From the NCBI GenBank assembly GCA_029964075.1, contig CM057135.1:1845001-1909000 (forward strand): a stretch of DNA of 64,000 nt, written 5' to 3'. Source of the DNA: Patiria pectinifera (Eukaryota; Echinodermata; Asteroidea; Valvatida; Asterinidae). The notes under the pieces were generated by a model. That model made no database searches. It saw nothing but the letters and a program-made list of their open reading frames with translations, and was not told the DNA's origin. Both the position numbers and the translations under genes were made by a program. Positions 47,144 to 56,028 of the stretch are shown here, piece after piece. Numbering within the stretch: the stretch's first letter is position 1; each line of letters starts with the position of its first letter.

Positions 47144-47382
47144 GGTTAATAACCTAACTGCTTAACTAAATTAAGCTAGGTGCTTAACTAAATTAAGCTA
47201 GGTGCTCAAGTTAAATTACCTAGCTGCTTAACTAAAATGACCCAGGTGAGTAGCAACCTATTCAACAAGCTACACATGTATTACAATTTGTTAATCAACA
47301 AACGTCAACAAAATGTATTTTGTTGTTAGTAAATGAAAGCAATATTCAAGTATTTGCAGTTTTTAGCTATTTTCATCATTAA
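47144..47382. repeat. Spacer with about 23-bp tandem repeat
   Basis: gcttaactaaattaagctag units repeat from about 47157 to 47240 (each with ttaa/ttaag palindromic words). The position between the ATPase and the next gene suggests a control region; no promoter element is fixed. Confidence 0.7.
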
Positions 47383-47961
47383 ATGGAGGACCTAAAACTT
47401 ACTTTAACGAACGAACAAGATCACAACGCAGAACATAAAGATCGTTTGTGCGGTGTCGTAGCAGCCGGAAACTCTAGAAAGTACTTGGGAAAGGAATACA
47501 CCGTTAAACATATCGAAGCTCTTGACAGTAAAGAACTCAACAAGCTGTATCATCTGTACGAAACTAAATTTGGAAATGAAATTGTTCAAACCGTTGGTAA
47601 ATACACTTTAAGTCTATTTTCGAGAGTGTTAGCTGTGGTTACACCCGTACAAGTTTTAGGATATAACGTCACTATAGATTCTGAAGAAGAACTCACCAAC
47701 GACCTGAGCTCCGATCCTATTATAAGGGCGAGTATGGCTGGTATGTTGAGCGACGTTTGTTACAAGTACGGAACTTTAATATCACCCCTAGTTGCTACGA
47801 TTATCACAACAAAACATTTGAAATTTAATAAACCTAATATAATAAATGGAAGATCAGAAAGCAGCGACAGCAACGCCTGCGGCTCAACCAGCAGAGACAG
47901 AAACGTCTCAACCGATAAAAACAACGCCATCACCGACGGTAACGAGAGTGACCAAGACTAA
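47383..47961 (+). CDS. Polinton protein of unknown function, 192 residues
   Basis: The frame has a charged N-terminal half (RKYLGKEYTVKHIEALDSKE) and a hydrophobic second half (YTLSLFSRVLAVVTPVQVLG and YGTLISPLVATIITT) that may associate with membrane. The last about 38 residues overlap the next gene in another frame and may be out of the original coding region. No homologue is recognised by name; the position among virion genes is the only hint. Confidence 0.5.
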   Translation: MEDLKLTLTNEQDHNAEHKDRLCGVVAAGNSRKYLGKEYTVKHIEALDSKELNKLYHLYETKFGNEIVQTVGKYTLSLFSRVLAVVTPVQVLGYNVTIDSEEELTNDLSSDPIIRASMAGMLSDVCYKYGTLISPLVATIITTKHLKFNKPNIINGRSESSDSNACGSTSRDRNVSTDKNNAITDGNESDQD

Positions 47962-48229
47962 AAATCCTAAACGAATTCAGCAGGGTAAAGCTTTAGCCGA
48001 GCACAATAGACAGATGAAATTAAAATTAGCAAAAATGGACGTAACATCGGATGAAGCTACATGCTCATTAGACTACAACTCTTGGGTAATGTGGGGTGCT
48101 ATAGCGTCTATAATAGCAGTGGGGTTGCTGGTACTAAAAAGTAAGGCAACTGCGCCGGCAGTACAGCCAGTGCCGGTAGTAACGCAACCCACTACACCCA
48201 ACGTCCCCAAAACGCTAGACATGGAATAA
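47846..48229 (+). CDS. Polinton Pro/Thr-rich single-pass membrane protein
   Basis: 127 residues: a Thr/Pro/Ala-rich start, a basic segment (NPKRIQQGKALAEHNRQMK) of a type that recurs in Polinton small proteins, and one membrane span (SWVMWGAIASIIAVGLLVL). A PVQP/TQPTTP-rich tail follows. The start ATG at 47846 overlaps the preceding frame. The frame looks whole. The likely role is a virion membrane or scaffold protein; this is inference. Confidence 0.6.
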   Translation: MEDQKAATATPAAQPAETETSQPIKTTPSPTVTRVTKTKNPKRIQQGKALAEHNRQMKLKLAKMDVTSDEATCSLDYNSWVMWGAIASIIAVGLLVLKSKATAPAVQPVPVVTQPTTPNVPKTLDME

Positions 48230-48262
48230 ACAGCAATTTTAAAAATTGTTATATTAAAAACG

Positions 48263-48505
48263 ATGAGTAACTTTGACACCAACAGAATAGCTAATACGAT
48301 TTACCACGAAGCCGTCATATCGGGTCTTTCGATGGGATACGCCATGGTAGGAGCTAAACTACTCAAAATGAAAGCGCCGGATTTAAACAAACTAAGCGTA
48401 GAAGATGCGGCTAAATTGACGGGTATTATAAGTGGAGCTCTGGCCACGCAAAATTGGTTGGTGACCCAGGGTATACTACCGGGCAGTATAATGAAAACGG
48501 CATAA
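48263..48505 (+). CDS. Small hydrophobic Polinton protein, 80 residues
   Basis: The frame is whole: two weakly hydrophobic helices (AVISGLSMGYAMVGAKLL and LTGIISGALATQNWLVTQGI) around a short charged linker. It is tightly packed between neighbours (34 and 23 bp), as in a compact gene cluster. Functionally unknown. Confidence 0.55.
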   Translation: MSNFDTNRIANTIYHEAVISGLSMGYAMVGAKLLKMKAPDLNKLSVEDAAKLTGIISGALATQNWLVTQGILPGSIMKTA

Positions 48506-48527
48506 TTTAAATAGGTTTATTAAATAA

Positions 48528-49766
48528 ATGGCTGATGGAGGATTTGAGATAGATCCAGGCTACGAAAGAACTTATGATAACGACGATGATGATGATGTAG
48601 AAGAGACCAATCTGGAAGACAACTTTGATACTCCTAAAGCACCGGTAGACACAGAAAGCGTCCTCGGCACGGGTACAATAAGCAGTTTATCTATAGAACT
48701 AATAAGAGAAGATGTTGATTCATTTTACAAACAAAATAATATAGACCCCGCGTTAATCGACCCCAACGATTTTGAAATTGGTAAAGATAAAAATCTATAC
48801 GTTAAAACATATAAGGGTCGAGAACCATTAACTTTTAGACGAGGTGGTGGAAGAACATATTACAAACTAAGTACCTTACAAACTAAATACGGTACCTCAT
48901 TTATTCGCGACACCCTCAAAATCGCTGACTACAAACCAACACTAGGTGATAAACTGAGAGATAAATTTGAAAAAGTACAACCCGAGAGTATCCCCATGAC
49001 AGAACTACCCAGAGCCACCGATGAGGTAACCGAAATTATAGACGATTTACAACGCGACACCGGCGCTCAAACAGAAGGGTTGCATTACTGAGAACTCCGG
49101 GGTTTAGACAAAAGTCTTCAGACGTTGAGAAGTAACCTAGAACTTAATTTAGCGCGTCTCACAGAACTAAGCCAAGAGATATTTGATGTCGAACATGAAT
49201 TAGGTGATCACAGGATCAGCGAAGAACGACGAGAGTTAAACGATTAATTGAGCGACTTAGACGCTGAAAGATCCGCCAGATTAGAAGCTGCAAAAGCCAA
49301 CGAACGAGGGCTCAAAAGTCAGATCGCTAGAATCAAAGAAACGATTAATAAAATATTAGGCGGCGACACGACTCTGGCAGAAAAGATTAGAACTCTGTTT
49401 AGAGAACAAGGTGTGACCGTAGTGAGTATTTTAGCCGCTTTGAGTTTAGCCATCAGCACGATAGTGAGTAGCATCGTCGCTAGCGTGAGAGGTGCGGGTG
49501 CCCCAACCGCACCATCGCCAACACCAACACCAACACCAAAAGGCGGTATCAAAGAGTGGATTTCAAAACAACTCGCTAATTTTGCATCTGCTCTTAAAAA
49601 ACTCGGAGTGAGCGCGTTGGGTGCTCTGCCGGGTATCATAGGCAGCGTACTCAGTTGGATATTTAACGCGTTGAGTAAGTCCGTATCGTGGTTGGCCGAA
49701 CACGTGTGGGCTTTGTTTTTGGGTGTGGGAGCCTTGGTGTTTGCGTACCTGCAAAAACGATGGTAG
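48528..49766 (+). pseudogene. Polinton structural/membrane-active protein, broken
   Basis: A single Polinton-type gene region. It has an acidic N-terminal part (DNDDDDDVEETNLEDNFD), a folded middle (RRGGGRTYYKLSTLQTKYG), long coiled-coil helices, and a hydrophobic region with TIVSSIVASV. A Pro/Thr linker (PTPTPTPKGG) follows. An amphipathic C-terminal part (ALPGIIGSVLSWIFNALSKS, WALFLGVGALVFAYLQ) resembles a membrane-active internal virion protein. This domain series is common in Polinton relatives, from memory. A few breaks. Confidence 0.65.
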
Positions 49767-49790
49767 TAATAGTTGTAATCAAGTTTAAAC

Positions 49791-49839
49791 AAAAAAAATA
49801 AGCCTTGCCAACTTTGTGCTGGTAAGGCTTATTTTTTTT
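49791..49839. terminator. Bidirectional hairpin between convergent Polinton genes
   Basis: Arms 49791-49810 and 49820-49839 (20 bp each, one mismatch) have a 9-nt loop. The stem is capped by A-run and T-run so that transcripts of either strand end in a stem followed by U-rich sequence. It lies exactly between the plus gene ending at 49766 and the minus gene ending at 49861. A transcript 3'-end signal is likely. Confidence 0.7.
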
Positions 49840-49860
49840 GTTTTGTGAGATTAGAGTGAC

Positions 49861-50127
49861 TTATCGCGTTGCCTCGTAAGCCAAAATACCCATACCAACG
49901 ATAGCTAATATTCCTACCGTCAACGATAATTTTTCGTTTTGGTGAGTTTGTAGTTTCGTGGGTTCTTGTGTTAAAACTGTAGGTGCTGGTGCTGGTGCTG
50001 GTGCTGGTGCTACAACATCGTTCGTCATAGGCTCTGGGGGTGTTGGTGGCGCAACGTCATCGGTGTCATCAAAAGAGTCGTCCGGTTGAGGTTGTGAGTT
50101 TAAATCTGGCACCAAACCAGTGTTCAT
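49861..50127 (-). CDS. Polinton Pro/Ala-rich tail-anchored protein, 88 residues
   Basis: The whole-looking minus-strand frame has an acidic start (DDSFDDTDDVAPPTPP), an APAPAPAPT repeat, a KLQTHQNEK segment and one C-terminal membrane helix (LTVGILAIVGMGILAYEA). This composition is typical of a virion membrane anchor. Convergent with the upstream plus cluster and sharing the hairpin end signal. Confidence 0.6.
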   Translation of the reverse strand: MNTGLVPDLNSQPQPDDSFDDTDDVAPPTPPEPMTNDVVAPAPAPAPAPTVLTQEPTKLQTHQNEKLSLTVGILAIVGMGILAYEATR

Positions 50128-50237
50128 ACTCTGGGTAGCGATTTGAAGATTAAATCAAATTAGGTTTTTGCCCTTCACCGACGTTTTTAAACACTGTATA
50201 CTCAGTGTGTTACCTCCCGAGTGAAAGTTGGAAAAAG

Positions 50238-50309
50238 CACTCGGGTGGGACTCGAACCCACGACCTCCTGCTTTCTAGTGCAGATGTCTTAACACTCGAC
50301 CACCGAGCT
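50238..50309 (-). tRNA. tRNA-like Pol III unit inside Polinton, isotype unsure
   Basis: 72 nt fold as a cloverleaf. The 7-base acceptor arms AGCTCGG and CCGAGTG pair at six positions. The D arm is GTC/GAC with a loop resembling Ser/Leu tRNAs. The anticodon stem is TCTGC/GCAGG with an 8-nt loop containing CTAGAAA. A 5-nt variable loop and a perfect T arm GTGGG-TTCGAGT-CCCAC follow. If the loop is read as CTAGAAA the anticodon is AGA (Ser). A T5 Pol III terminator follows at 50232-50236. One extra base in the anticodon loop and a short D loop make function doubtful. It sits between two minus-strand genes. Confidence 0.6.
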
Positions 50310-50325
50310 AACGGGATCGGAAGAT

Positions 50326-51477
50326 TTGAAGATTGTTTTTGAAGATTTGAAGATTGTTGTTATAGCCGTCGTGCGTTCCAACCCTCAAGTTCATATCCGA
50401 TGGAATTAAATACAACCCCGGTTTCACGACAAAATTTAAAGGCGTTCTGGCATACTGCAAAGAGTCTTGAAATTGATTGATACTCGTTTCCATGTCGTCT
50501 ACTACATTGATGATATCTTCAACGATGACGTTAAATTGTCTCTGAGCGTCTAATCCAGTGCCCGGTGATAATACGCTCGTTTTTGTTTGAGCCTGCGCAC
50601 CGAGTAAAGCGTACACGTAAGATCTGATTGATTCGTTGATCTTTATGATTCCCACGGAGGTAAACGAACTCGTGTCGGGTATAAAATCTAACCAAGCCTT
50701 TTGTACCGATTCATTTTGTTCGATAAAGGCTACGGTGTAATCGCTGTAACGCCCCGAACCCTTGGGTGGATCGTCCAAACCAATCCCCATTTTAGTTCCA
50801 CCCATCATATTTTTACGATACTGACTATACTCGAGATTAAGGTCGGTTGTATCATAATCGTTTCCGGGTACGGGTACGTAAGACGTGTCCCAGCAATAAG
50901 CTGTACCTAAACCGTTAGAATTTGTGTCTCTCGTCTGTTTAAAAGACTTGTTTTGATCTATGCCAAACAACAAACAGGTATCGGTAAAAGCTCTGAGATT
51001 ATAACTGTTGTCTAGAGCTTTAAATGCGTCATCTCCCGGTAAAGGAGCGGCAAAGTCGTACAGGATCTTTCTAACCGTACATTATAAATGAAAGTTAAAG
51101 ATGGCCCAAACGTAACGGTTGCTCGCGTGTAAAAGATCGAATCCAATACCGCAGCCCATAGTAGCGCAGTAGATCGCAAAATTTAACTGATTTTCATAAA
51201 ACGACATGGGGTGTGATTTCCAACGATCTACATCCTCATCCGTTGTGATGCGAAGCAATTTATAGTCCGAGGTTCAGTCGGGAAACAAGCTTAAAAAGCC
51301 GTTGGTTTTATTAACTTTAACTTCCAGTTCACTGGGTTTAGTGCTGTTTAAAAACTTTGCTTGGGGTGCAACTTGATGCTTTAGCTCGGTTGCCTTGGCT
51401 ACATTTTGATTTACTTGTTTCGTTACCTGATCAGCTTTCGATTGTATCTGCTTTTTTAACAACATAAAAGCAGTCAT
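50326..51477 (-). pseudogene. Candidate Polinton structural protein, minus strand
   Basis: A long minus-strand coding region starts with a helical segment (KKQIQSKADQVTKQVNQNVA). It continues into a beta-rich region (NSNGLGTAYCWDTSYVPVPG; KMGIGLDDPPKGSGRYSDYT) and ends GLYLIPSDMNLRVGTHDGYN. It has no name-level match. Size and content suit a minor capsid or fibre-type protein. It has a few breaks. The 3' end is next to the tRNA-like unit and a small gaagatttgaagattgttg direct repeat. Confidence 0.5.
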
Positions 51478-51520
51478 TATTTTAGTTTTAGTTTTAATAT
51501 AAAAAAAGACTTTAAAATAA

Positions 51521-52782
51521 ATGCATTCGTTTCACTTGTTTCAAAATGAGCAGACGTTTAAATTAGAAGACGTTGTAAATAATCTAAACGGTCAAAAATC
51601 TGTACGCGTAAAAAGGGTGATGTTTAACTCCGGATATTTTAATATTTCCAGCGCCACGGAGATTGATTGGTATACAAATATAGATAGGAGTCCCGCTAAA
51701 AGAGAACCTGTTGTTGGAAGATCCGAACGTTTAGTCCCAGGTGTAATAATAAACACGGATAGAGATTTTATTGAATCGTTGATAGGTGATTTGCCCTACG
51801 ACTATTTAATGAACGACAAAAATACTTTCAATAGAGTTATAAACGATCTTATAGAAGCGTACGAGGAAGACAGACTAGAGTCTGCTTGAAGTTCGTTATC
51901 TGGAGAAATAAAGCAAATAGAAGATTCTAAAAGAACTTTACACGTTAAAAAGGCAAGAAACACTAACCGACGAACAACTCAATACGATTATATTTTTTAT
52001 CAACTTTGACTGATAGAGAAAACTTTATCGGTGAAGGTAAAAGGATAGTGCTAGAATATATCGAAGGTACAATAAGCAAACCTAGAGCGAGAGAAATTAG
52101 GCATGCTGGGGTAACAGTACGGGGGAGTCTTATCGTATCTGGTGATGATTTAGATTTTATTTCTCCGAGTCATTTAGTGCCGTTACCAGCTGGAGTCACC
52201 GGTTCGGTCACCATACCACCAGGGTGGTACGACGTCGATTGGTTCGATTTCATTTTAAATTCTATACCCGGGCTAAGTTTTGGAATATTTAGAGAATCTA
52301 AAAATGTGACGTTGGTGGTAACCGACGTAAATCTCAAATTGCGTTTAAACAGAGAAGTCTCTCGATTACTTAATTTACCCAAAGGAAGACTGATACCCAA
52401 AGTGGTGTATACAGGGTCTTACAACGTTAATCCGTTTAAATTTTTGTTTATTCGCTGCCCGCAATTAAGTACAAGTGAAAATGTCCTCGATGGTCGACCC
52501 AAAGTGGTGTATTCAGGGTCTTACAACGTTAATCCGTTTAAATTTTTGTTTATTCGCTACCCGCAATTAAGTACAAGTGAAAATTTCCTCGATGGTCGAC
52601 CGTCTGACATCTTGAAAATCGTAACCGTGGCTACACGCGAACCCAAGCCTGATAGAGTCGAAGATTTCAAGAAACTTAAAAACGGTATAATCGACAAACT
52701 GACATTTTCTATCATAGGTGAAAGGGGACAGATCATTAACAACAAGGGTGTGAGTATAATGATAGAGTTGGAGATCTTTTAA
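51521..52782 (+). pseudogene. Candidate Polinton penton/minor capsid protein, broken, with internal duplication
   Basis: Plus-strand region: HLFQNEQTFKLEDVVNNL and KRVMFNSGYFNISSATEIDW at the start, then VTIPPGWYDVDWFDFILNSI. A YNVNPFKFLFIRCPQLSTSE segment occurs twice in tandem (52388-52497 and 52498-52605). The end is DKLTFSIIGERGQIINNKGV. The final segment resembles the penton-like protein of other Polintons. A few breaks. Divergent from the minus-strand gene at 51477 across a 43-bp A/T-rich gap, a probable promoter. Confidence 0.5.
52388..52605. repeat. In-frame tandem duplication of about 110 bp
   Basis: cccaaagtggtgta...ctcgatggtcga occurs twice head to tail, nearly identical and a multiple of three, within the penton-like gene region. 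The near identity implies a recent event. Confidence 0.85.
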
Positions 52783-52808
52783 TTTTAAAATCTTTTTATA
52801 TTAAAAAC

Positions 52809-53368
52809 ATGAGTGTAGATGGTAAGGCTTTATACCCTGATATTTCTGGAGATGTACTCCGATTAAATAGTAACGAAGAAACAAAAGTGTACAGACTTAA
52901 AAAGATTGAAGAGATTCGATCTTTAATCTTGAAAGAGAGAGACCACCGAGAGCGCACTTATAAAAAAAAATAGAGAGAGTGATCGACACTATTAACTACG
53001 TAGAGCGAGGAGTCGAAGGATTGGGGTTTATAGCGGGGGCTGTCAGTATTTCCGCTCTCTTGGGTGTTATATCAGCCCCCGTTGGATTGGTGCTAGAAGG
53101 AACCTTTATGGGTGCTTTTGGTGTAGATATTATGCTTATAATCGCGTCTAGGCGATTATCCGTCAAGCTGAAAAGCACGACCAGATTAAAATATGAGCGG
53201 ACTCCAAATTCCAAACCAACGGGTAGACGAACGGCTGGCAAAAGAAAAACAATCTCTTATCGAAAAACTTACAAGTTCTCGGTAAATAAACATTATGAAA
53301 GCGATCCGCCGAGTTATACCTCTATTTCACCTCTTAGGGCTACACCCTCGGCCCCGCCTTTATTGTAG
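52809..53368 (+). pseudogene. Polinton hydrophobic protein with coiled-coil start
   Basis: The first part (SVDGKALYPDISGDVLRLNS, KVYRLKKIEEIRSLILKERD) is a charged helix. The second (IDTINYVERGVEGLGFIAGA, VISAPVGLVLEGTFMGAFGV) has two membrane spans. This combination is recurrent in Polinton clusters, from memory. About two breaks. The downstream hydrophilic tail is not in a family-like frame. Confidence 0.5.
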
Positions 53369-53374
53369 TGGTCA

Positions 53375-53790
53375 TCGTATCTTTTTAGTGCCTTATTAAA
53401 TTGATTTTGAGTCACTTTAAATAAATCTCTAACTCGTTCTTTGTCTAATCCAACGACGTGATGGTAACACGCCGCTATTAACGACCGTTTAACTCAACCA
53501 TTTCCCCTCAATGTTTTGTAATTAACGAGCTCGTTATATTTGTTGATTGTTTCTTGGACATCTTCTAAGTCTTGCTCTGGACAAACAGAAAAAATAAGTT
53601 TCTCCACAGTTTTTCTTTTGTTTCTTTTTAAAGTTGACCAATTGATACGATCTTCTTGCGCATTTTCTGCCGAAAAATCAAAGTAACGTGAGACTATTTC
53701 ACCGCACGTTTCACAAACTAAAAAACCATTCTCGATGATTATATGGTGATCGCACTGATCCCCAAGTTGCGGCGTCTCAAAGTATTCCAT
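53375..53790 (-). pseudogene. TFIIB-like zinc-ribbon protein encoded by Polinton
   Basis: Minus strand from ATG 53790. CDHHIIIENGFLVCETCGEI is a zinc ribbon with the spacing of the TFIIB N-terminus (C/H-x-x-C/H...C-x-x-C). Residues RTPWSTLKRN-type text and a helical region follow. Near 53490-53380 a cyclin-box-like segment SLIAACYHHVVGLDKERVRD, LFKVTQNQFNKALKR matches the TFIIB repeat pattern (RSxIAACxH). If correct this is an element-encoded Pol II start factor that could drive late genes. At most a break or two. The alternative is a generic zinc-ribbon protein. Confidence 0.55.
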
Positions 53791-53799
53791 CTATTTAAT

Positions 53800-54395
53800 A
53801 AACTTAAATAAAAATGATTGCATTTTTAAATAAATAAAATATCGCCCTCTGTTTTTTTATTGAACAGCACCTATCTTTACAAAATTGAGATCAGATCTCT
53901 TAGCGCCTATAAAAAGCACCCTCTGTTTTTTATCAGTACATTAACCCTTATCATAAAATTAAATACCGCCCTCTGTTTATAATTGATATCCCTCACACCC
54001 ATAAATGGCGCCCTCTATAGGATAAACAATACTCAGACACAACTGACAAAAAACCTTAAAGAAACAAATTATATTTACAACCATTTATTTATACAAATTT
54101 TACTAAGATTTACAAACAATGATCAACTTTAAAACAACAATATCAAAGTCTTTTTAAACAGCATTTACGTTGCTTGGCACCACACTTAATAAATCATACA
54201 CAAATAGACTCTGTTAAATGGTCACAGTCGGACCGAATACAATAGAATACTTGTCATGTAAACTACTTTGATGATTCAAATAACGATCAGCCTTATCGTG
54301 ACAAGCAGTGCCTTTGTACACATTTTGTACCCGATGGGTTATATACAAAACCATATCGACTAACGTCATGATAAAACAATGTATAATCAGGTAGT
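53800..54395. promoter_or_regulatory. Right-arm spacer with repeated gccctctgttt motif
   Basis: cgccctctgttt or close forms occur at about 53842, 53917, 53967, and ggcgccctctat at about 54007. The spacing is irregular, 40-75 bp. In reverse they read acagagggcg, similar to the core of CTCF sites. The rest of the spacer is AT-rich with no coding content. Confidence 0.45.
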
Positions 54396-54399
54396 CCTA

Positions 54400-55055
54400 T
54401 ATGTACTTTGTTTCCAAATATTGGCGATATGTGAGACTTGCAACATAAGTTTAATTTCTTTTAAAGCGGTAAAGTTTATAAAATGGTAGTCCTAATAGCC
54501 TAAACAAGGGATAGTCGCATAAAAAATGTGAAATCACGCGTAGCTTATTCGCGTAAGACCGCTGGATACCTACGTTGTCCCTTACCCAGTCTTCCCAGGA
54601 TTGTAATGGTTGCTCATGAGCATAAATTGCATGAGCAATATGAAGTGCTGTAGTCCTCTCTGCCAGAATTCCTCTTGTCAGAGTTCTTCTTCTTCAGTTC
54701 TGCAAAATACAAAAAATAAGTTTGAGTAAAAACCTACTGTAGAGTTTATCAACACAGGTTAAACATTCATACGGCTTCCAAATATAATCTAAACTTATGT
54801 TTTCACGTCGGCGTCAGGCACCAGTTTGATTCTTGAATCATAATTCACGTACACACACTGAATGTTAAAAAAAAATACACAGCGATCTAAACTTACCTTT
54901 TAGCAAAGATGGAGTTGGTCCTGTATTTGAAAATGAAGCCAGTGTAATGTTGATTGTCGTCTCCTTAATTACGCTCAGTGCTGTAGAGGTAGATCCCACT
55001 TAACTCTGTCGTATATGCTTCTGGCAGTGCTGTAAGGGCCATCTCACTTATATAG
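54400..55055 (-). CDS. Candidate spliced Polinton gene with TATA box, minus strand
   Basis: Reverse strand: a tatataag TATA-type box at 55048-55055. About 155 bp later a perfect aaaag|gtaagttta donor lies near 54897, and a tttgcag acceptor lies at about 54702. The second exon encodes LHIAHAIYAHEQPLQSWEDW, then SYANKLRVISHFLCDYPLFR, helical text of a kind seen in small Polinton proteins. The first exon is probably mostly leader. Splicing is inferred from the sites. Possible break(s) late in the exon. Confidence 0.4.
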
Positions 55056-55349
55056 GAACTAAAATTAGCAACCATTGTTTGCTTCTGACGTATGCTGACA
55101 TATGCACACAATCCTTTTTCCTAAACCATTGTTTGCTTCTGACGTATGGGATGAGTCATATGCATGCTGCCCCAACTAACAAAAGCAATTCACGACATTG
55201 AATTTGAATAGGTGCACTTTTACCTGAACTGGTGCAAAAGTGCAGCGTCACCCAGAGTTCGTATATTTGTAAGTCAAGGTTGAAGTAGACTTGTGTGAGT
55301 CGTATTTTATTTTTTAACACAAGATCAAAAATGAAAAATACATCTTAAA
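55056..55349. promoter_or_regulatory. Spacer with direct 25-bp repeats next to right terminal repeat
   Basis: aaccattgtttgcttctgac+gtatg occurs at 55070-55094 and 55124-55148, each holding a TGACGTA (CRE-like) word. They flank the upstream side of the minus-strand TATA at 55048, so they are candidate activator sites. A ggtgcactttta/aaaagtgcagc imperfect inverted repeat is at about 55213-55245. Confidence 0.5.
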
Positions 55350-55552
55350 AATTGGGCTCTGGTTTTGGGCCGATTCCGAGACTGAGATATTGGGAGAGAG
55401 ATATATTTGGGGGATTGGGAGGGGGTGGGAAAGTGGTGGGGGCAGAGACGGGGAGGGGCAGAGATCATTGGAGAGGGGATGGGCGGGGGCAGAGATCATT
55501 GGAGAAGGGGGCAGATATCAATGGGTTTGTCGCCGTACCCCCTCCCCCTACT
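55350..55552. repeat. Right terminal inverted repeat of Polinton 2
   Basis: ggctctggttttgggccgat...gtcgccgtaccccctccccc, ending tact at 55552. It mirrors 35850-36045, followed by the tctgc duplication at 55553-55557. Confidence 0.9.
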
Positions 55553-55557
55553 TCTGC

Positions 55558-56028
55558 AAGGAGCGGTCTGTGTTCTGCAACTAAACATGAGAGACAGCCC
55601 TGCGTTCCCAATGAACAGTATTGATAAATAACATCCTTTTTTTCATGTTGAAGTATTAGGAGACATTTACGTGAAAGTCGTGCAAAAACCGGGACTGTTT
55701 TATTGTTCACAATAATTCTTTTCAAGTTCTGACATAATGAGATTGAGCTGAGGCTTGAGCGCAGAAATTCTTTGTCGAATCTTTGGTACAGGACACTCCT
55801 ACGGGTTTTATGGGTCCATCTCATCTGCTGGAAAATGGCTTCAAAAAGTTGAACAGCATCATTGCTTTTCGTGATTTGGGACAAAATATTGTCAAGCAAG
55901 TTATTGACGAAAACCCAGTCTTCCGGCAATTTAGAGGAAACTACTTCTGCCAAAGTAGAAATTAGGTTCCGAGCCTCCTTTTGTTGCCTTTTCTTACATG
56001 TTTTTTGTTTTCAGTCTTGTTGTGAGAG
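55558..56028 (-). pseudogene. Unnamed metazoan family, N-terminal side segment (part 1 of 3)
   Basis: Minus-strand frame ...RQQKEARNLISTLAEVVSSK, LPEDWVFVNNLLDNILSQI, RRSVLYQRFDKEFLRSSL, ending EHRPLLA at the Polinton junction. It is open for about 150 residues. It is the part upstream of 35844, interrupted by Polinton 2; the tctgc duplication is coding on both sides. The start of the protein is not seen. The function is unknown. Confidence 0.6.

Larger units (their letters stand above)
35850..55552. mobile_element. Polinton/Maverick element 2, both ends present, broken
   Basis: A 19.7-kb fossil with inverted terminal repeats (35850-36045 and 55350-55552) whose outermost bases read AGTAGGGGG. 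It is flanked by tctgc at 35845-35849 and 55553-55557; an adjacent shared A would make this the 6 bp usual for Polintons. It carries polymerase B, an integrase remnant, candidate major capsid, packaging ATPase, several small proteins, and candidate penton/minor structural proteins. Two later insertions (about 41152-44964 and 45536-46903) account for over 5 kb. Roughly ten or more breaks; integrase N-terminus and probably protease are missing. The interrupted target gene can be followed on both sides, confirming the boundaries. Confidence 0.92.

Noticed and set aside
47383-47961. Last part of this frame (after 47846) as genuine coding
   Set aside because: The overlapping frame from 47846 has clearer protein character (basic segment, membrane span); the overlap is probably read in that frame only.
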